From the NCBI GenBank assembly GCA_051745395.1, contig JBNJEA010000002.1:9777-73776 (forward strand): 64,000 bases of DNA, in the 5' to 3' direction. The position numbers and the translations under genes were made by a program. Below, in pieces: positions 8,271 to 17,151 of the stretch (position 1 is the first letter of the stretch; every line of letters begins with the position of its first letter). The DNA comes from JBNJEA01 sp051745395 (GTDB taxonomy: Bacteria; Desulfobacterota; Desulfobacteria; Desulfobacterales; Desulfosalsimonadaceae). The notes beneath the pieces are model-generated. The model saw only the letters and a list, made by a program, of their open reading frames with translations. It was not told where the DNA came from and made no database searches.

Positions 8271-9741
8271 AGTACTGGACCCGGTAGGTATAGACGGTCA
8301 GGTTGCCGTTTTGCCACTCATTGGCCGGCAGGCCGGCTTTTAAGCACAAATGCTGCAAAAACGATTCCTTGTCCGGCAACTGCTCCCAGACCTGGGGCAG
8401 AAACGTGGCGCTGTGGCTGCCTTTACGGATAATTACACCGTCGACGTTCGGGGTCAGCTTGGCCAGCAGGTCCTCGCCTCCCTTGTAATCCAGCGGCGCG
8501 GGTTCGGTCAAAAGGCTGACTTCGATCCGGACCTTTTCCAGTTCCTCCTTTGAAAGGGGCGGGAACCGCGGGTCATGAAATGCGGCATTCAAGGCATTGT
8601 CCTTGACCCCTTCGGCAAGCGGTTTGTCCGGGTTTAAATTGCCGATGCAGCCGCGGAGCTCATCGGCTTTTTTCAAGGTCACAAACGTGCCGCGGGGCCG
8701 CTGGAAGTCTTTATCGGCCTGGACGGTGTCGTGCAGATTCACACTGCTTTCGTGTTTTTCGCCCAGGCGGGAAGCGATGGTTTTCCGGGCCAGTTCGACA
8801 AGGACCCGGCCTTTTTCTTCGTCAAACTGTTGGCTGCTGTTTTCATTGGCCATGGTTTTTTCTCCGTAAAACGCTATCGTTGTGTATCCGACCACTTTGT
8901 CCCGTTTGCCGGCCGTATCCCCGCTGTTGCAATAGTCAAGCACCACCGGCTGCCAGTTGCCCTGCTCGGCCAGTTCGATTACAACCCGGAGGGGGGTATG
9001 CCCGCAGGCCCTGTTCCGCCCCTTTTTCAGAAAATCAGGGTCGAGTTGCTCGATCTGTTCAATGGTTTGCCGGTCCTGTTTGACCGCCTTGCTGTAGGGC
9101 AGATAATGCGACAAATCGGTGCTGACCACCAGCAGGGTATCGTCGCCCATAACGGTTTCTACGGCATCGATATATTGGTCAGCATCTCCGGACCCCATGA
9201 CAATGGGGATCAATTCAAACTCCGGCAATGCCTGCTGCAAAAAGGGCAGCACCACTTCAACGGCATGTTCCCGGTCATCGGAGGCGGCATTGGATTCAAA
9301 ACATGAAAACCGTTTGCGCAAGCGCTTGGCCTCCGGGTGAAGATCAATGCGGCCCAAAGGTGTCGCATAGGCGTCGACATCGCTGATGGCACCGTTTTTC
9401 AAGCCCACCCGGTGATCCGGGGCCATGACCACCACCTTGTCATAATCCCGCCCTTTCAACGGGATCACGGCATGGGCGGCGGTCCAGCCGGAATAGACAT
9501 ATCCGGCATGCGGCATGATCAGCGCTTTGAGCGTCCGGTTTTCGGGCAAATCAAGTTCCGTTTTCCGGGCACGCTCGGTGAAGCGATGAATCATTTGCTC
9601 CAGCTGTTGGGGGTCACCCGGGTAAAAGCGCCCGGCCATGACGGCCCGGCGCACGTTGCCGCCGTCTGCTGCCCCGCCACTCGCCGGGCAGAACAGGAAA
9701 ATCGCAATCACAAACAGAATCGGCCAGCAGGTCCGGTGCAT
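8251..9741 (-). CDS. amrBA: Exported MEMO1-AMMECR1 fusion (AmmeMemoRadiSam proteins B and A)
   Basis: This 496-residue protein fuses two domains. Residues about 32-295 are MEMO-like, with PHAGYVYSG, MAPDH and STDLSHY, a layout related to LigB-type dioxygenases. Residues about 305-490 are AMMECR1-like, with the hallmark LRGCIGNL near residue 380. The first 25 residues are a typical Sec signal peptide (hydrophobic WPILFVIAIFLFCPA, then a small-residue cleavage region), so the fusion should be periplasmic or membrane-anchored. It is the first gene of the operon. Many genomes carry the two domains as separate genes. The family call is strong; the biochemical role is unknown to me. Confidence 0.9.
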   Translation of the reverse strand: MHRTCWPILFVIAIFLFCPASGGAADGGNVRRAVMAGRFYPGDPQQLEQMIHRFTERARKTELDLPENRTLKALIMPHAGYVYSGWTAAHAVIPLKGRDYDKVVVMAPDHRVGLKNGAISDVDAYATPLGRIDLHPEAKRLRKRFSCFESNAASDDREHAVEVVLPFLQQALPEFELIPIVMGSGDADQYIDAVETVMGDDTLLVVSTDLSHYLPYSKAVKQDRQTIEQIEQLDPDFLKKGRNRACGHTPLRVVIELAEQGNWQPVVLDYCNSGDTAGKRDKVVGYTTIAFYGEKTMANENSSQQFDEEKGRVLVELARKTIASRLGEKHESSVNLHDTVQADKDFQRPRGTFVTLKKADELRGCIGNLNPDKPLAEGVKDNALNAAFHDPRFPPLSKEELEKVRIEVSLLTEPAPLDYKGGEDLLAKLTPNVDGVIIRKGSHSATFLPQVWEQLPDKESFLQHLCLKAGLPANEWQNGNLTVYTYRVQYFEEQKH

Positions 9742-9948
9742 CGAAAAACACTTTCATCGGTTGCAAAAAACGCATATAATCGGCTTTGTAAATTTTTGTT
9801 TTATAAAATACATCGCTCCATTTTGGCTGTCAAATTAAAACGGGGCGATGGAAAGCCGTCCGGTCCGGCCGAAAAACAAAATGGTTTCCAGCCAAAATAC
9901 CGCCGCGGCGGCATAAAATGGCTTGCTACACTGGAGGTGACCCTGCAA

Positions 9949-10608
9949 ATGATTATTCTCGGCCTGAGCGATATCCATGGCCAAACTGCCGGGATCAACC
10001 GGATGCAGAGAAAACTGGGCGCAGCGGATGTCGCGGTGATGGTCGGCGACATCACCAATTTTGGCAAAACCGGCGACGTGGACCGGGTGGTTTCTGCGGT
10101 GCGGCCCCATGTCCCCGCAATGCTGGGGGTTTCGGGAAACTGTGATTATATCGAAGTCGATCGCTACTTAGACAAAGAAGGGATGAACCTGCACGCCAAA
10201 GGCCGCCTCATTGATGGTATCGGGTTTGTGGGCGCAGGCGGTTCCATGATTACCCCGTTTCAGACGCCGAATGAATACACGGACACCGAGCTGGAAAGTT
10301 TCCTGGCATCCGCGGCATCCCAGGTTCCCCTCCATGCACCGATGGTCTTGGTTTCCCATCAGCCGCCCCTAAACACCGCATGCGACCGGCTCCGTTCCGG
10401 ACAACACGTAGGCAGCCCCTGCGTCCGCGCCTTTATCGAAAAACACCAGCCCCTGGTCTGTTTTACCGGCCACATTCACGAAGCCGTGGCCGTTGACCGG
10501 ATCGGAAACACCCGTATTGTCAATCCCGGGCTACTGGGAAAGGGCCGCTATGCCTTTGCCCGCATTGAAGACGGGCAGGCTTTGGTTGAAATCCGGCATA
10601 TTTCCTGA
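9949..10608 (+). CDS. Metallophosphoesterase family protein
   Basis: This 219-residue calcineurin-like phosphoesterase shows the metal-binding blocks in order: LSDIHG, VGDITN (usually GD), SGNCD (GNxD/E type), SHQPP and TGHIHE. The ATG at 9949 is chosen because an excellent ribosome site (GGAGGTGA, 9933-9940) lies 8 nt upstream and the motif-containing sequence starts there. The frame stays open further upstream but with no family similarity. It is divergent from the AmmeMemoRadiSam operon across a 207-nt gap. The substrate (nucleotide, phosphoprotein or phosphodiester) is undetermined. Confidence 0.85.
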   Translation: MIILGLSDIHGQTAGINRMQRKLGAADVAVMVGDITNFGKTGDVDRVVSAVRPHVPAMLGVSGNCDYIEVDRYLDKEGMNLHAKGRLIDGIGFVGAGGSMITPFQTPNEYTDTELESFLASAASQVPLHAPMVLVSHQPPLNTACDRLRSGQHVGSPCVRAFIEKHQPLVCFTGHIHEAVAVDRIGNTRIVNPGLLGKGRYAFARIEDGQALVEIRHIS

Positions 10609-10738
10609 AGCCTCACACCTTACACCCCAAACCGCAGGCCTTACACCTTCCACCTCAGCCCCTGAACCGGAAAGCTTAGGCGAATGACGCTTGCTCACCC
10701 CGACCCAAAAAACTGGGGGGAGAAATGGGGTGGGGGAT

Positions 10739-10984
10739 CTACTTTGAAGGCCCCGGGATATCGATGGTACTGCACGTGTTGCCGGAACCGCAATTGCGGG
10801 CTGAAACCCGGGGCGAAGCGCCGGCGTCCGAGCCCATGCTGTAGCTCACCGGGCTTAAAACCCGCTCCAGGGTCTCGCCTTCGCAGGCCTGGCATTTCAT
10901 CTCCACGGGGTCGGTCTTGCTGCTGCTGACGATAATTTCCTGGACATTGCCGCAATCGGCGCAGCGGAATTCATATATGGGCAT
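10739..10984 (-). CDS. FmdB-type zinc ribbon protein
   Basis: This 81-residue protein starts MPIYEFRCADCG and has a second CxxC (CQAC), the zinc-ribbon signature of the FmdB/putative regulatory protein family. The tail is Ser/Gly-rich, as is usual for the family. The ribosome site AAAGGAGG lies about 8 nt before the ATG. It converges on the metallophosphoesterase gene; the 130-nt gap between them is GC-rich with no clear terminator. The molecular role of the family is poorly defined. Confidence 0.85.
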   Translation of the reverse strand: MPIYEFRCADCGNVQEIIVSSSKTDPVEMKCQACEGETLERVLSPVSYSMGSDAGASPRVSARNCGSGNTCSTIDIPGPSK

Positions 10985-11083
10985 GATGCGATCCTCCTTT
11001 ATTCATTCCCTTTTCAATTGTTTGACCCATTACCAAAGCCCGAACAGACTGTCAATTTGCATCGGCGCCGGTCGGTTCGAAGG

Positions 11084-11941
11084 TTAATGGACGGCGGTTT
11101 GCAGGTGTTCGATCAATTGATCCAATTCCGTGATCACCAGATCCGGCGGCAGGTGCCGGCAGCGAGGGTCATCTTCACGGAGACGAAGGGATCGCTTGTC
11201 CCCGGCAAACAGCGCGGTTTGAAAACCGGCCTGCTTTGCCGCCCAGATGTCGTTTAACATGTCATTTCCCACGTAAAGGACGGACCGGGGCAAAATCCCC
11301 CGGCGATACAGGCGTCGGACCGCTTTTTGAAACATAACCGGCGACGGCTTGGCCTGCCCGGTGATGTGGGAATAAAACAGCAGATCTTCGTCAAAGCCCA
11401 ATGCTTCCGGGAAATGACCGCAAAAACGTTCAAAGAGAAAGGGGGTATAAAACTGGGCGTTTGAAATAATCCCCAGTTCGAGCCCGCTGCGGTTGCAGGC
11501 CAGCAGAAGCTTCTCCAGATGCGGCATGGCGTAGACGGGGTTGACGATGAGCTCAAAGGCCAGGGCAAACCGCCGGGCCACGTCAATGTCGTCTATGCCG
11601 AGCACCGTCATCCAGATCCGTTCGATCTGCACTTCCGGGTAATCCACACCAAAGGCGTTTTGCCGCCGGTGTTCGGCGGCAACGGTGTCGGCAAACCATC
11701 CGATCATATCCGAAACACTCATGGTTATCTCATGTCGGGACAAAAGACGCCCCAATTCCTGCCGGTTTTCCCCGGAAAGCACCATGGAATCAATATCGAC
11801 GGATTGACTGACAAACAGGGTGCCGTAGATATCGAAAAATATGGCATGAACCGGTGCCGATAATTGCCCTGCCGGCGTCAATCCGGTGGGAATCGGGAAA
11901 AGGGGTGAAATGTATTGATCAAATAACGCATCATAACTCAT
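11084..11941 (-). CDS. HAD-family hydrolase
   Basis: This 285-residue HAD-superfamily protein has motif I FFDIYGTLF, motif II ISNAQ near the middle, a conserved Lys in GQAKPSPVMF, and motif IV VGNDMLNDIWAAKQAG. The second Asp of the usual DxDGT motif is Tyr (DIYGT), as in L-2-haloacid dehalogenases. I chose the ATG at 11941, one base after the upstream glycosyltransferase stop, over a TTG at 11965 that would overlap that gene. The 30 residues before motif I are an unusual N-terminal extension. It is the last gene of a long minus-strand run. Substrate unknown. Confidence 0.75.
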   Translation of the reverse strand: MSYDALFDQYISPLFPIPTGLTPAGQLSAPVHAIFFDIYGTLFVSQSVDIDSMVLSGENRQELGRLLSRHEITMSVSDMIGWFADTVAAEHRRQNAFGVDYPEVQIERIWMTVLGIDDIDVARRFALAFELIVNPVYAMPHLEKLLLACNRSGLELGIISNAQFYTPFLFERFCGHFPEALGFDEDLLFYSHITGQAKPSPVMFQKAVRRLYRRGILPRSVLYVGNDMLNDIWAAKQAGFQTALFAGDKRSLRLREDDPRCRHLPPDLVITELDQLIEHLQTAVH

Positions 11942-11942
11942 G

Positions 11943-13340
11943 TCAGCACCATTTGAGCATGCCAAAGGTTTCCGGATCCAAAAAAGCCCGAAGCAACGCC
12001 GTTTTATCGATCCGATGCCGGACGCAGACCGTGGTCACCCGATGGTACACCTCGTGCAAGCGGCTGCGGTAGGCGGCCATGTTGTAGTTTTGCCGCACGG
12101 CTTTGTCATTTCCCTCCACCTGCTGCCGGCTCAGCGGCGGCGCAGTCAGCGTTGCAAGGCAGGGATTGCATTGCATAAACGCCTGTCGGGCACCCGGGTC
12201 GGCCGTGAGGCGTTGAATGACTTTTTTCTGAAAATATTCATCAAGGACAGCAAAATCAACAGTATGGCCGCAAATCAGACGTTGATATCCCTTTTGGATG
12301 TCTTTGTCCGCAATCACCATGCCGTAATCGGCCAATCGGTTCCGGATACAGTCGTGCCAGCGCGCGTAAAAGGCATCCATGTCAATCCAGTCTGCGGGAA
12401 CGGCCAGCCGGTCATAGAGGTGGTCAAGACAAATGCCGGCATGCGCGAAATCCGAGCAGATCTGCGGGAGATTGCGTCCGATAACAGCCTTTTTTGCCGT
12501 CCATGGCTCCAGGAACGCAAACCCGAATCCTTCGTTGATGCTGGTGGTCACCAGGCAGGCTGCAGAAGCGACGAGCTGCCTGAAATCATGGGTTCGGGCG
12601 GCCTCGAATAAGACATTAAACCGGTATTCGGCGGCAAAGCTTTTCCATGTCTTGTAAATGTGTCTGTCGCGGGGGCTGTTGGGCGGCAGGGTAATGGCCA
12701 GGCGCTGGCCCTCGCGAAAGTAAAGCGACAGCAGCAGGGCTTCGCCGATGTTTTTCCGCCGGATGGCCCGGACGGGATACACCACCCATCCCTCATCGGG
12801 CTCGGCGTGCTTGGCAAAAAACGGCTCGACCATGTTAAAGAGCAGGTGCACCCCTTCTTCGGCCAGACCGGCGCTTTTCAAAATGCGAGCATCCCGGGAG
12901 TTGATCACCCCGTAATGACAATCCGGCGGGTAGGGCAGGCCGGCAAAATATGCATCCGGCCGGCCGTCTTCGGCAAAATCGTGGATTTGTAAAAAAACCG
13001 TCATGTCCCGGTTGCGAAGGTGTTCAATGATGGCCGGAAAGTGGCGGTTTTTGGCCAGCAGGGGGTTGTGGATATGAACCAGGTCGCATCCACCGGGCCA
13101 TTTTTGATAAATTGCGGATTCAATGGCTGCCGCGACTGCTGCGGGCGATGTCGGCCGGCCGGAGGGATCATCATAGCCAAGGCCGTTGATTTGGACATGC
13201 GGTGCACCAAGATCTTGCAAAGGCGGCTCGCCGGTGAGCACCAGCAGGTCGCAGTCATGTTGCAAAGCGGCAATCTGCTGGCGGATCACAGTGGTAACGC
13301 CGCCGGGCTTGAGATGATAATGGATGAATACGATTTTCAT
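11943..13340 (-). CDS. Glycosyltransferase family 4-like protein
   Basis: This 465-residue GT-B protein starts MKIVFIHYHLKPGGVTT, the glycine-rich N-terminal loop typical of GT4 enzymes. It has a His-containing LVHIHNPLL segment (about 90-100) and a donor-side motif NEGFGFAFLEPW near residue 275. No membrane segment is seen. It lies 30 nt downstream of queC and 1 nt upstream of the HAD gene, so all three are probably co-transcribed. A glycosyltransferase followed by a HAD phosphatase-like gene can act in two-step solute synthesis (glycosyl phosphate, then dephosphorylation), but the Tyr in the HAD motif argues against a simple phosphatase partner. Acceptor unknown. Confidence 0.75.
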   Translation of the reverse strand: MKIVFIHYHLKPGGVTTVIRQQIAALQHDCDLLVLTGEPPLQDLGAPHVQINGLGYDDPSGRPTSPAAVAAAIESAIYQKWPGGCDLVHIHNPLLAKNRHFPAIIEHLRNRDMTVFLQIHDFAEDGRPDAYFAGLPYPPDCHYGVINSRDARILKSAGLAEEGVHLLFNMVEPFFAKHAEPDEGWVVYPVRAIRRKNIGEALLLSLYFREGQRLAITLPPNSPRDRHIYKTWKSFAAEYRFNVLFEAARTHDFRQLVASAACLVTTSINEGFGFAFLEPWTAKKAVIGRNLPQICSDFAHAGICLDHLYDRLAVPADWIDMDAFYARWHDCIRNRLADYGMVIADKDIQKGYQRLICGHTVDFAVLDEYFQKKVIQRLTADPGARQAFMQCNPCLATLTAPPLSRQQVEGNDKAVRQNYNMAAYRSRLHEVYHRVTTVCVRHRIDKTALLRAFLDPETFGMLKWC

Positions 13341-13370
13341 AAGCCGGCAAACGGTTTCGGCAACAAGGAC

Positions 13371-14075
13371 TCAGGCATTATCGACATAGCGCGTGGGATC
13401 GGCAATGCCGGCGTCTTCAAAGCCCTTGCGGCGCAGACGGCAGCTGTCGCATAAACCACAGGCCAGGCCGTCTCCAGGCGGGTCATAGCAACTGTGCGTC
13501 ATCGCAAAATCCACGCCCAGGCCATGGCCTTTTCGGATAATTTCCGATTTTTTCAGATAAAGCAGGGGGGCCTGGATGCGCAGGGTCGTTTGGCCTTCCA
13601 CCGCGGCCTTGGTCGCCAGATTGGCCATGGTTTCATATGCGGAGATAAATTCCGGCCGACAATCGGGATAGCCGCTGTAATCCACGGCATTGACCCCGAT
13701 AAAAATATCGGCCGCCTCCAGCACCTCTGCCCAGGCCAGTGCAAATGACAAAAAAATGGTGTTTCGGGCGGGCACGTAGGTCACCGGGATATCGGCGGCC
13801 CGGTCGTTTTCATTACGGGACTTGGGCACTGCCATGTCTCCGGCGGTCAGGGCCGAACCGCCGATGGCCCCGAGATCGACCGGGATGGTCTGATGAGAAA
13901 CCACACCCAGGGCGCTTGCAATCCGTCGGGCGGCGGTGATCTCAAAGCGGTGGCGCTGGCCGTAATCAAAACTCAGGCTGTAGCATTCAAATTGTTTAAA
14001 GCAGGCGATTGCAAGCGTCGTGGCCGAATCGAGTCCGCCGCTGACAAGGACTACGGCCCTTTTTCCATCCGTCAT
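13371..14075 (-). CDS. queC: 7-cyano-7-deazaguanine synthase QueC
   Basis: This 234-residue protein converts 7-carboxy-7-deazaguanine to preQ0 with ammonia and ATP, a step of queuosine/7-deazaguanine synthesis. It has the PP-loop [12 protein letters not shown] at the N-terminus, the family segment FDYGQRH, and a C-terminal zinc site of four cysteines (HSCYDPPG...CGLCDSC). The ATG at 14075 follows GGCGGAGGTAAC, a good ribosome site; a GTG 51 nt further upstream would add a non-family extension. queE lies two genes upstream in the same orientation. Confidence 0.95.
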   Translation of the reverse strand: MTDGKRAVVLVSGGLDSATTLAIACFKQFECYSLSFDYGQRHRFEITAARRIASALGVVSHQTIPVDLGAIGGSALTAGDMAVPKSRNENDRAADIPVTYVPARNTIFLSFALAWAEVLEAADIFIGVNAVDYSGYPDCRPEFISAYETMANLATKAAVEGQTTLRIQAPLLYLKKSEIIRKGHGLGVDFAMTHSCYDPPGDGLACGLCDSCRLRRKGFEDAGIADPTRYVDNA

Positions 14076-14160
14076 GTTACCTCCGCCGGGCATGCCCAAA
14101 TCAAATTCAGGTTCGTATTGCACCAATTTTTGAAACCACTGTCATAACCGGTAGAAGCCG

Positions 14161-15246
14161 TTACTGCAGTTCGTTTTTAAACTCCGCCAGGGCGGCATGA
14201 ATCGGAATGGCAAACCCCAACCCCTCAAATTTATGGGTCAGTTTTTTAAACGTATTGATGCCGATAATCCGGCCGTTTTTATCGACCAGGGGGCCGCCGC
14301 TGTTGCCGGGATAGATTTTGGCATCGGTTTTGAGGAACCGGTTTTCGTATCCGGACAAAATCCCCCGGCTGACCGAATCATGCATGTGGATCGGGTTGCC
14401 GATGGCATACACCGGCTCTCCCTGGCCGATAGCGGACCGCGGCGCCGGTTCCAGCGCAGGGGTGCGATGTCCCTTGATTTTCAGCAGGGCGAGGTCGCGC
14501 GTTCGGCTTTTGCGGACCAAATGCGCATACACTTCCGTGCCGTCTTTCAAAATTACCGTGAAATGGCGGCTTAGGCTGGCGGTAATCCGCCGGCTGGTAT
14601 AGTCTTGTTTTTTGTTTTGATATTGAGCTTTGCCCTGCTCGTAACGCGACTTCCTGGCTTCATATCGGTTTTTCCAGGTGCGGTATTCGGCCCTTTTTTT
14701 TTCGTAGGCGGCCCGGTCCGCTGCCCGCTTGCTTTTGTCACGGATTTGACCGATCCGGCGCTTGATCCGGTCAAGCTTTGCCTTGGCCCGTTTCAGGGAG
14801 CGCTTTTGGGATTCAAGCTGCCAATCGGCTTTTTCGATGTTTTCGTCCACGTGCTCAAAGGCCTTTTGGGCCTGCTCGAACTGCTTGTCGCTGCCTTTTA
14901 ACACGTGTTTGTTGGTGATGATATAACCGTCCGGGTGAATGAAAAACCCCGATCCCTTCCCCATTGCCGAACGGATGGTCACTGTTGCCAGGGTGGCGGC
15001 TTCAATGTCGGTTTCCGGCTCATATTTTTCGAAAAGGGCGGCCTCAAGGTCTTGGCCGGCGGCGGCCTGACCTTCCGCCATGTTGTCCATGACCTGCGAT
15101 TTTTCCGCTTTTTGCCCCGGCGGCGGGGTGTCGGAAAAACGCAGATTGCCGTTTTCATCCCGGTATTGATAGATCTTGCCGGCCGCGGGCAACGCGGCTA
15201 TTGCAACAATTAACAACAGGCCGATCAGCAACGGCAGTTTTCGCAT
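14161..15246 (-). CDS. Exported trypsin-like serine protease with DUF4124 and coiled-coil insert
   Basis: This 361-residue protein has an N-terminal signal or anchor (residues 5-22), a DUF4124-like segment (KIYQYRDENGNLRFSDTPPPG, residues 24-44) and an S1C/trypsin-like domain. The catalytic triad reads as His114 (TNKHV), Asp251 (TRDLALLK) and Ser316 (PGNSGGP). Between His and Asp, residues about 121-218 form a very charged Lys/Arg/Glu/Gln-rich stretch expected to be a long coiled coil, which is not part of the usual protease core. No PDZ domain is seen. It sits between queE (21 nt) and queC (85 nt) on the minus strand. Probable role: periplasmic or membrane-anchored proteolysis. Confidence 0.85.
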   Translation of the reverse strand: MRKLPLLIGLLLIVAIAALPAAGKIYQYRDENGNLRFSDTPPPGQKAEKSQVMDNMAEGQAAAGQDLEAALFEKYEPETDIEAATLATVTIRSAMGKGSGFFIHPDGYIITNKHVLKGSDKQFEQAQKAFEHVDENIEKADWQLESQKRSLKRAKAKLDRIKRRIGQIRDKSKRAADRAAYEKKRAEYRTWKNRYEARKSRYEQGKAQYQNKKQDYTSRRITASLSRHFTVILKDGTEVYAHLVRKSRTRDLALLKIKGHRTPALEPAPRSAIGQGEPVYAIGNPIHMHDSVSRGILSGYENRFLKTDAKIYPGNSGGPLVDKNGRIIGINTFKKLTHKFEGLGFAIPIHAALAEFKNELQ

Positions 15247-15267
15247 CAGATCCTTTCCCTCTCCGGG

Positions 15268-15912
15268 TTATACGCCGCGGTCGGCGCCGGGCCAGATGAT
15301 TTTGTGCAGCTGGAGCTGCAGGCGTACATTCAATCGGTCGCAGATAATCCAGTCGGCCAGCCGCGCCGGATCGAGCATGCCGGCCACCGGGGAAAACAGC
15401 AGCGTATGTTGGGGCGGCGCCAGGCAAAACCGGTCCATGACGGTTCTGGCATAGTCATAATCATTTCGGTCGGAAATGACGAATTTGATCTGATCCCAGG
15501 GCGACAGGCGATCCATGTTGGCAAAATCGATCCGGTGGCTTTGCCCGCTGCCCGGGCACTTGATGTCAACAATTCTGGTACAGGCCCGGGGCAGGGCGCT
15601 GATGTCTTTGCTGCCGTTGGTTTCCACGAGTACTTCGTAGCCCCGATCCAGCAGGCAATCGATTAACTCCGGAGTCCCGGACTGGTGCAACGGTTCGCCC
15701 CCGGTGACTTCAACCAGGGAAAAACCGTATGCAGCGATGTGTTTACAGATCCCGTCGATGGACAGCCGGTGGCCCTCGTCATAGGCGTAGGCGGTGTCAC
15801 AATAAACACACCGGAGGTTGCATCCGGTCAGCCGCACAAAAACGCAGGGCCGGCCGGCATGGGTGGATTCGCCCTGTATGCTGAAAAAAATTTCATTGAC
15901 CTGCAGCGTCAT
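15268..15912 (-). CDS. queE: 7-carboxy-7-deazaguanine synthase QueE
   Basis: This 214-residue radical SAM enzyme converts 6-carboxytetrahydropterin to 7-carboxy-7-deazaguanine. It has the family N-terminus VNEIFFSIQGEST and the cluster motif CNLRCVYC (C31, C35, C38), then TGGEPLHQ. I chose the ATG at 15912, which overlaps the manA stop as ATGA; longer in-frame starts would lie inside manA and add unrelated residues. With queC nearby it supplies preQ0. No queD or folE gene lies in the window. Confidence 0.93.
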   Translation of the reverse strand: MTLQVNEIFFSIQGESTHAGRPCVFVRLTGCNLRCVYCDTAYAYDEGHRLSIDGICKHIAAYGFSLVEVTGGEPLHQSGTPELIDCLLDRGYEVLVETNGSKDISALPRACTRIVDIKCPGSGQSHRIDFANMDRLSPWDQIKFVISDRNDYDYARTVMDRFCLAPPQHTLLFSPVAGMLDPARLADWIICDRLNVRLQLQLHKIIWPGADRGV

Positions 15913-17147
15913 CGATCGTTCGATCCGGATATGGGTTGATTTTCCAGGGGCACGGAAGCCTTGTACAACCGGGCGATGCCTTCGATCCGGTATTTTCCGG
16001 CCGCCGCCGGAATCAGCGCGGCCGTGCCTTTTTCCATTTCTACGGGCGGCGTCGTTTCCGGGCCGAAAATCCGGGCGGTGCCGTTGACGCACAGCAGGAT
16101 TTCGGCGCTGTGTTGCGCCGGGCCGGCATAGGGTTTTGCGCCGGCAAGGCAGATCACCGAAAGGGCAAATTCGTCAACCGTGAGCCGATAGCGCCATTGG
16201 CCCGGACCGGCCGGTTCCGGTTCAAGGATTTCCGGCGTTGACGGCGCAAATTGCAGCACCCGCAACAATTCGCCCACGTCGATATGCTTTCGGGTCAGCC
16301 CGCCGCGCAGCACGTTATCCGAATTGGCCATTAGCTCGATGCCGACGCCGGACAGATAGGCGTGAAGGCATCCGGCGGGCAAAAACATGGCCTGCCCGGG
16401 TTCGAGGCGAACGAGGTTTAATATCAGCGGGGACAAGACCCCGATATCTTCGGGGTAGGCGTCATGGAGCCGGACAATCCACCGGCTTTCCTCGGACTGA
16501 ATGTCTGCCGCATTCCGGCGGGCCTCTTCGATCACCTCGGTTTTGCGGTCCTGGGCAAGGGTGAGCAGGGTTTCAAACAGGGTCTTGATCCCGGCGCCAT
16601 CAGGGCTGCGTTGAAGGGCTTTTCCGGCTGCGGCCAGGCTGGCGGGGCAGAAGCGCTGGAGCAACTCCGTCATGGCGGCCGGCGGCCGGAAACCGTAAAG
16701 CGCGTCAAAGGGTTCGAGCGCGCAGATGATTTCCGGTTTGGGCCAGGGGTCGCGGTAGTTTCGATGGGCGGCGGCAATCGGAATGCCTTCTGCATTTTCC
16801 CGCTCAAAGCCCTCAGCAGCCATGGCACGGTCCGGGTGCGCCTGGATCGATAACGGCTGTTCAGCGGCCAAGACCTTGAAAAGGTAGGGCAATGTCCGTT
16901 CAAATTTTTCTGCGATCGCCGGGCCGACAATTGCCTCCGGGGCTTGTTCGATGAGCCGGTCCAGGGCAACGGTTTGACCATCGCAGTGGATTTTGCCAGG
17001 GGCTTTGGGGTGTGCCCCCATCCACAGCTCGGCCCACGGGTCCGGGCCGGGCGGCTTTCCCAGCAGGGACTGGATCGCGGTTTTGGACCCCCAGGCGTAA
17101 TCCATGATTTGCGGTTCAAGAATGACCGGTTGATCTGTCCTTTTCAT
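15909..17147 (-). CDS. manA: Mannose-6-phosphate isomerase, class I
   Basis: This 412-residue protein interconverts fructose-6-phosphate and mannose-6-phosphate. It shows the type I signature with zinc-binding Gln and His in LSIQAHPD (about residues 95-102) and the active-site block NVLRGGLTRKHIDV. The ATG at 17147 starts 4 nt after the upstream aminopeptidase stop. An alternative ATG at 17174 would overlap that gene without a ribosome site. Its stop overlaps queE (ATGA). It may feed GDP-mannose to the glycosyltransferase downstream, but this is inferred from proximity. Confidence 0.92.
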   Translation of the reverse strand: MKRTDQPVILEPQIMDYAWGSKTAIQSLLGKPPGPDPWAELWMGAHPKAPGKIHCDGQTVALDRLIEQAPEAIVGPAIAEKFERTLPYLFKVLAAEQPLSIQAHPDRAMAAEGFERENAEGIPIAAAHRNYRDPWPKPEIICALEPFDALYGFRPPAAMTELLQRFCPASLAAAGKALQRSPDGAGIKTLFETLLTLAQDRKTEVIEEARRNAADIQSEESRWIVRLHDAYPEDIGVLSPLILNLVRLEPGQAMFLPAGCLHAYLSGVGIELMANSDNVLRGGLTRKHIDVGELLRVLQFAPSTPEILEPEPAGPGQWRYRLTVDEFALSVICLAGAKPYAGPAQHSAEILLCVNGTARIFGPETTPPVEMEKGTAALIPAAAGKYRIEGIARLYKASVPLENQPISGSNDR

Positions 17148-17151
17148 TGGT

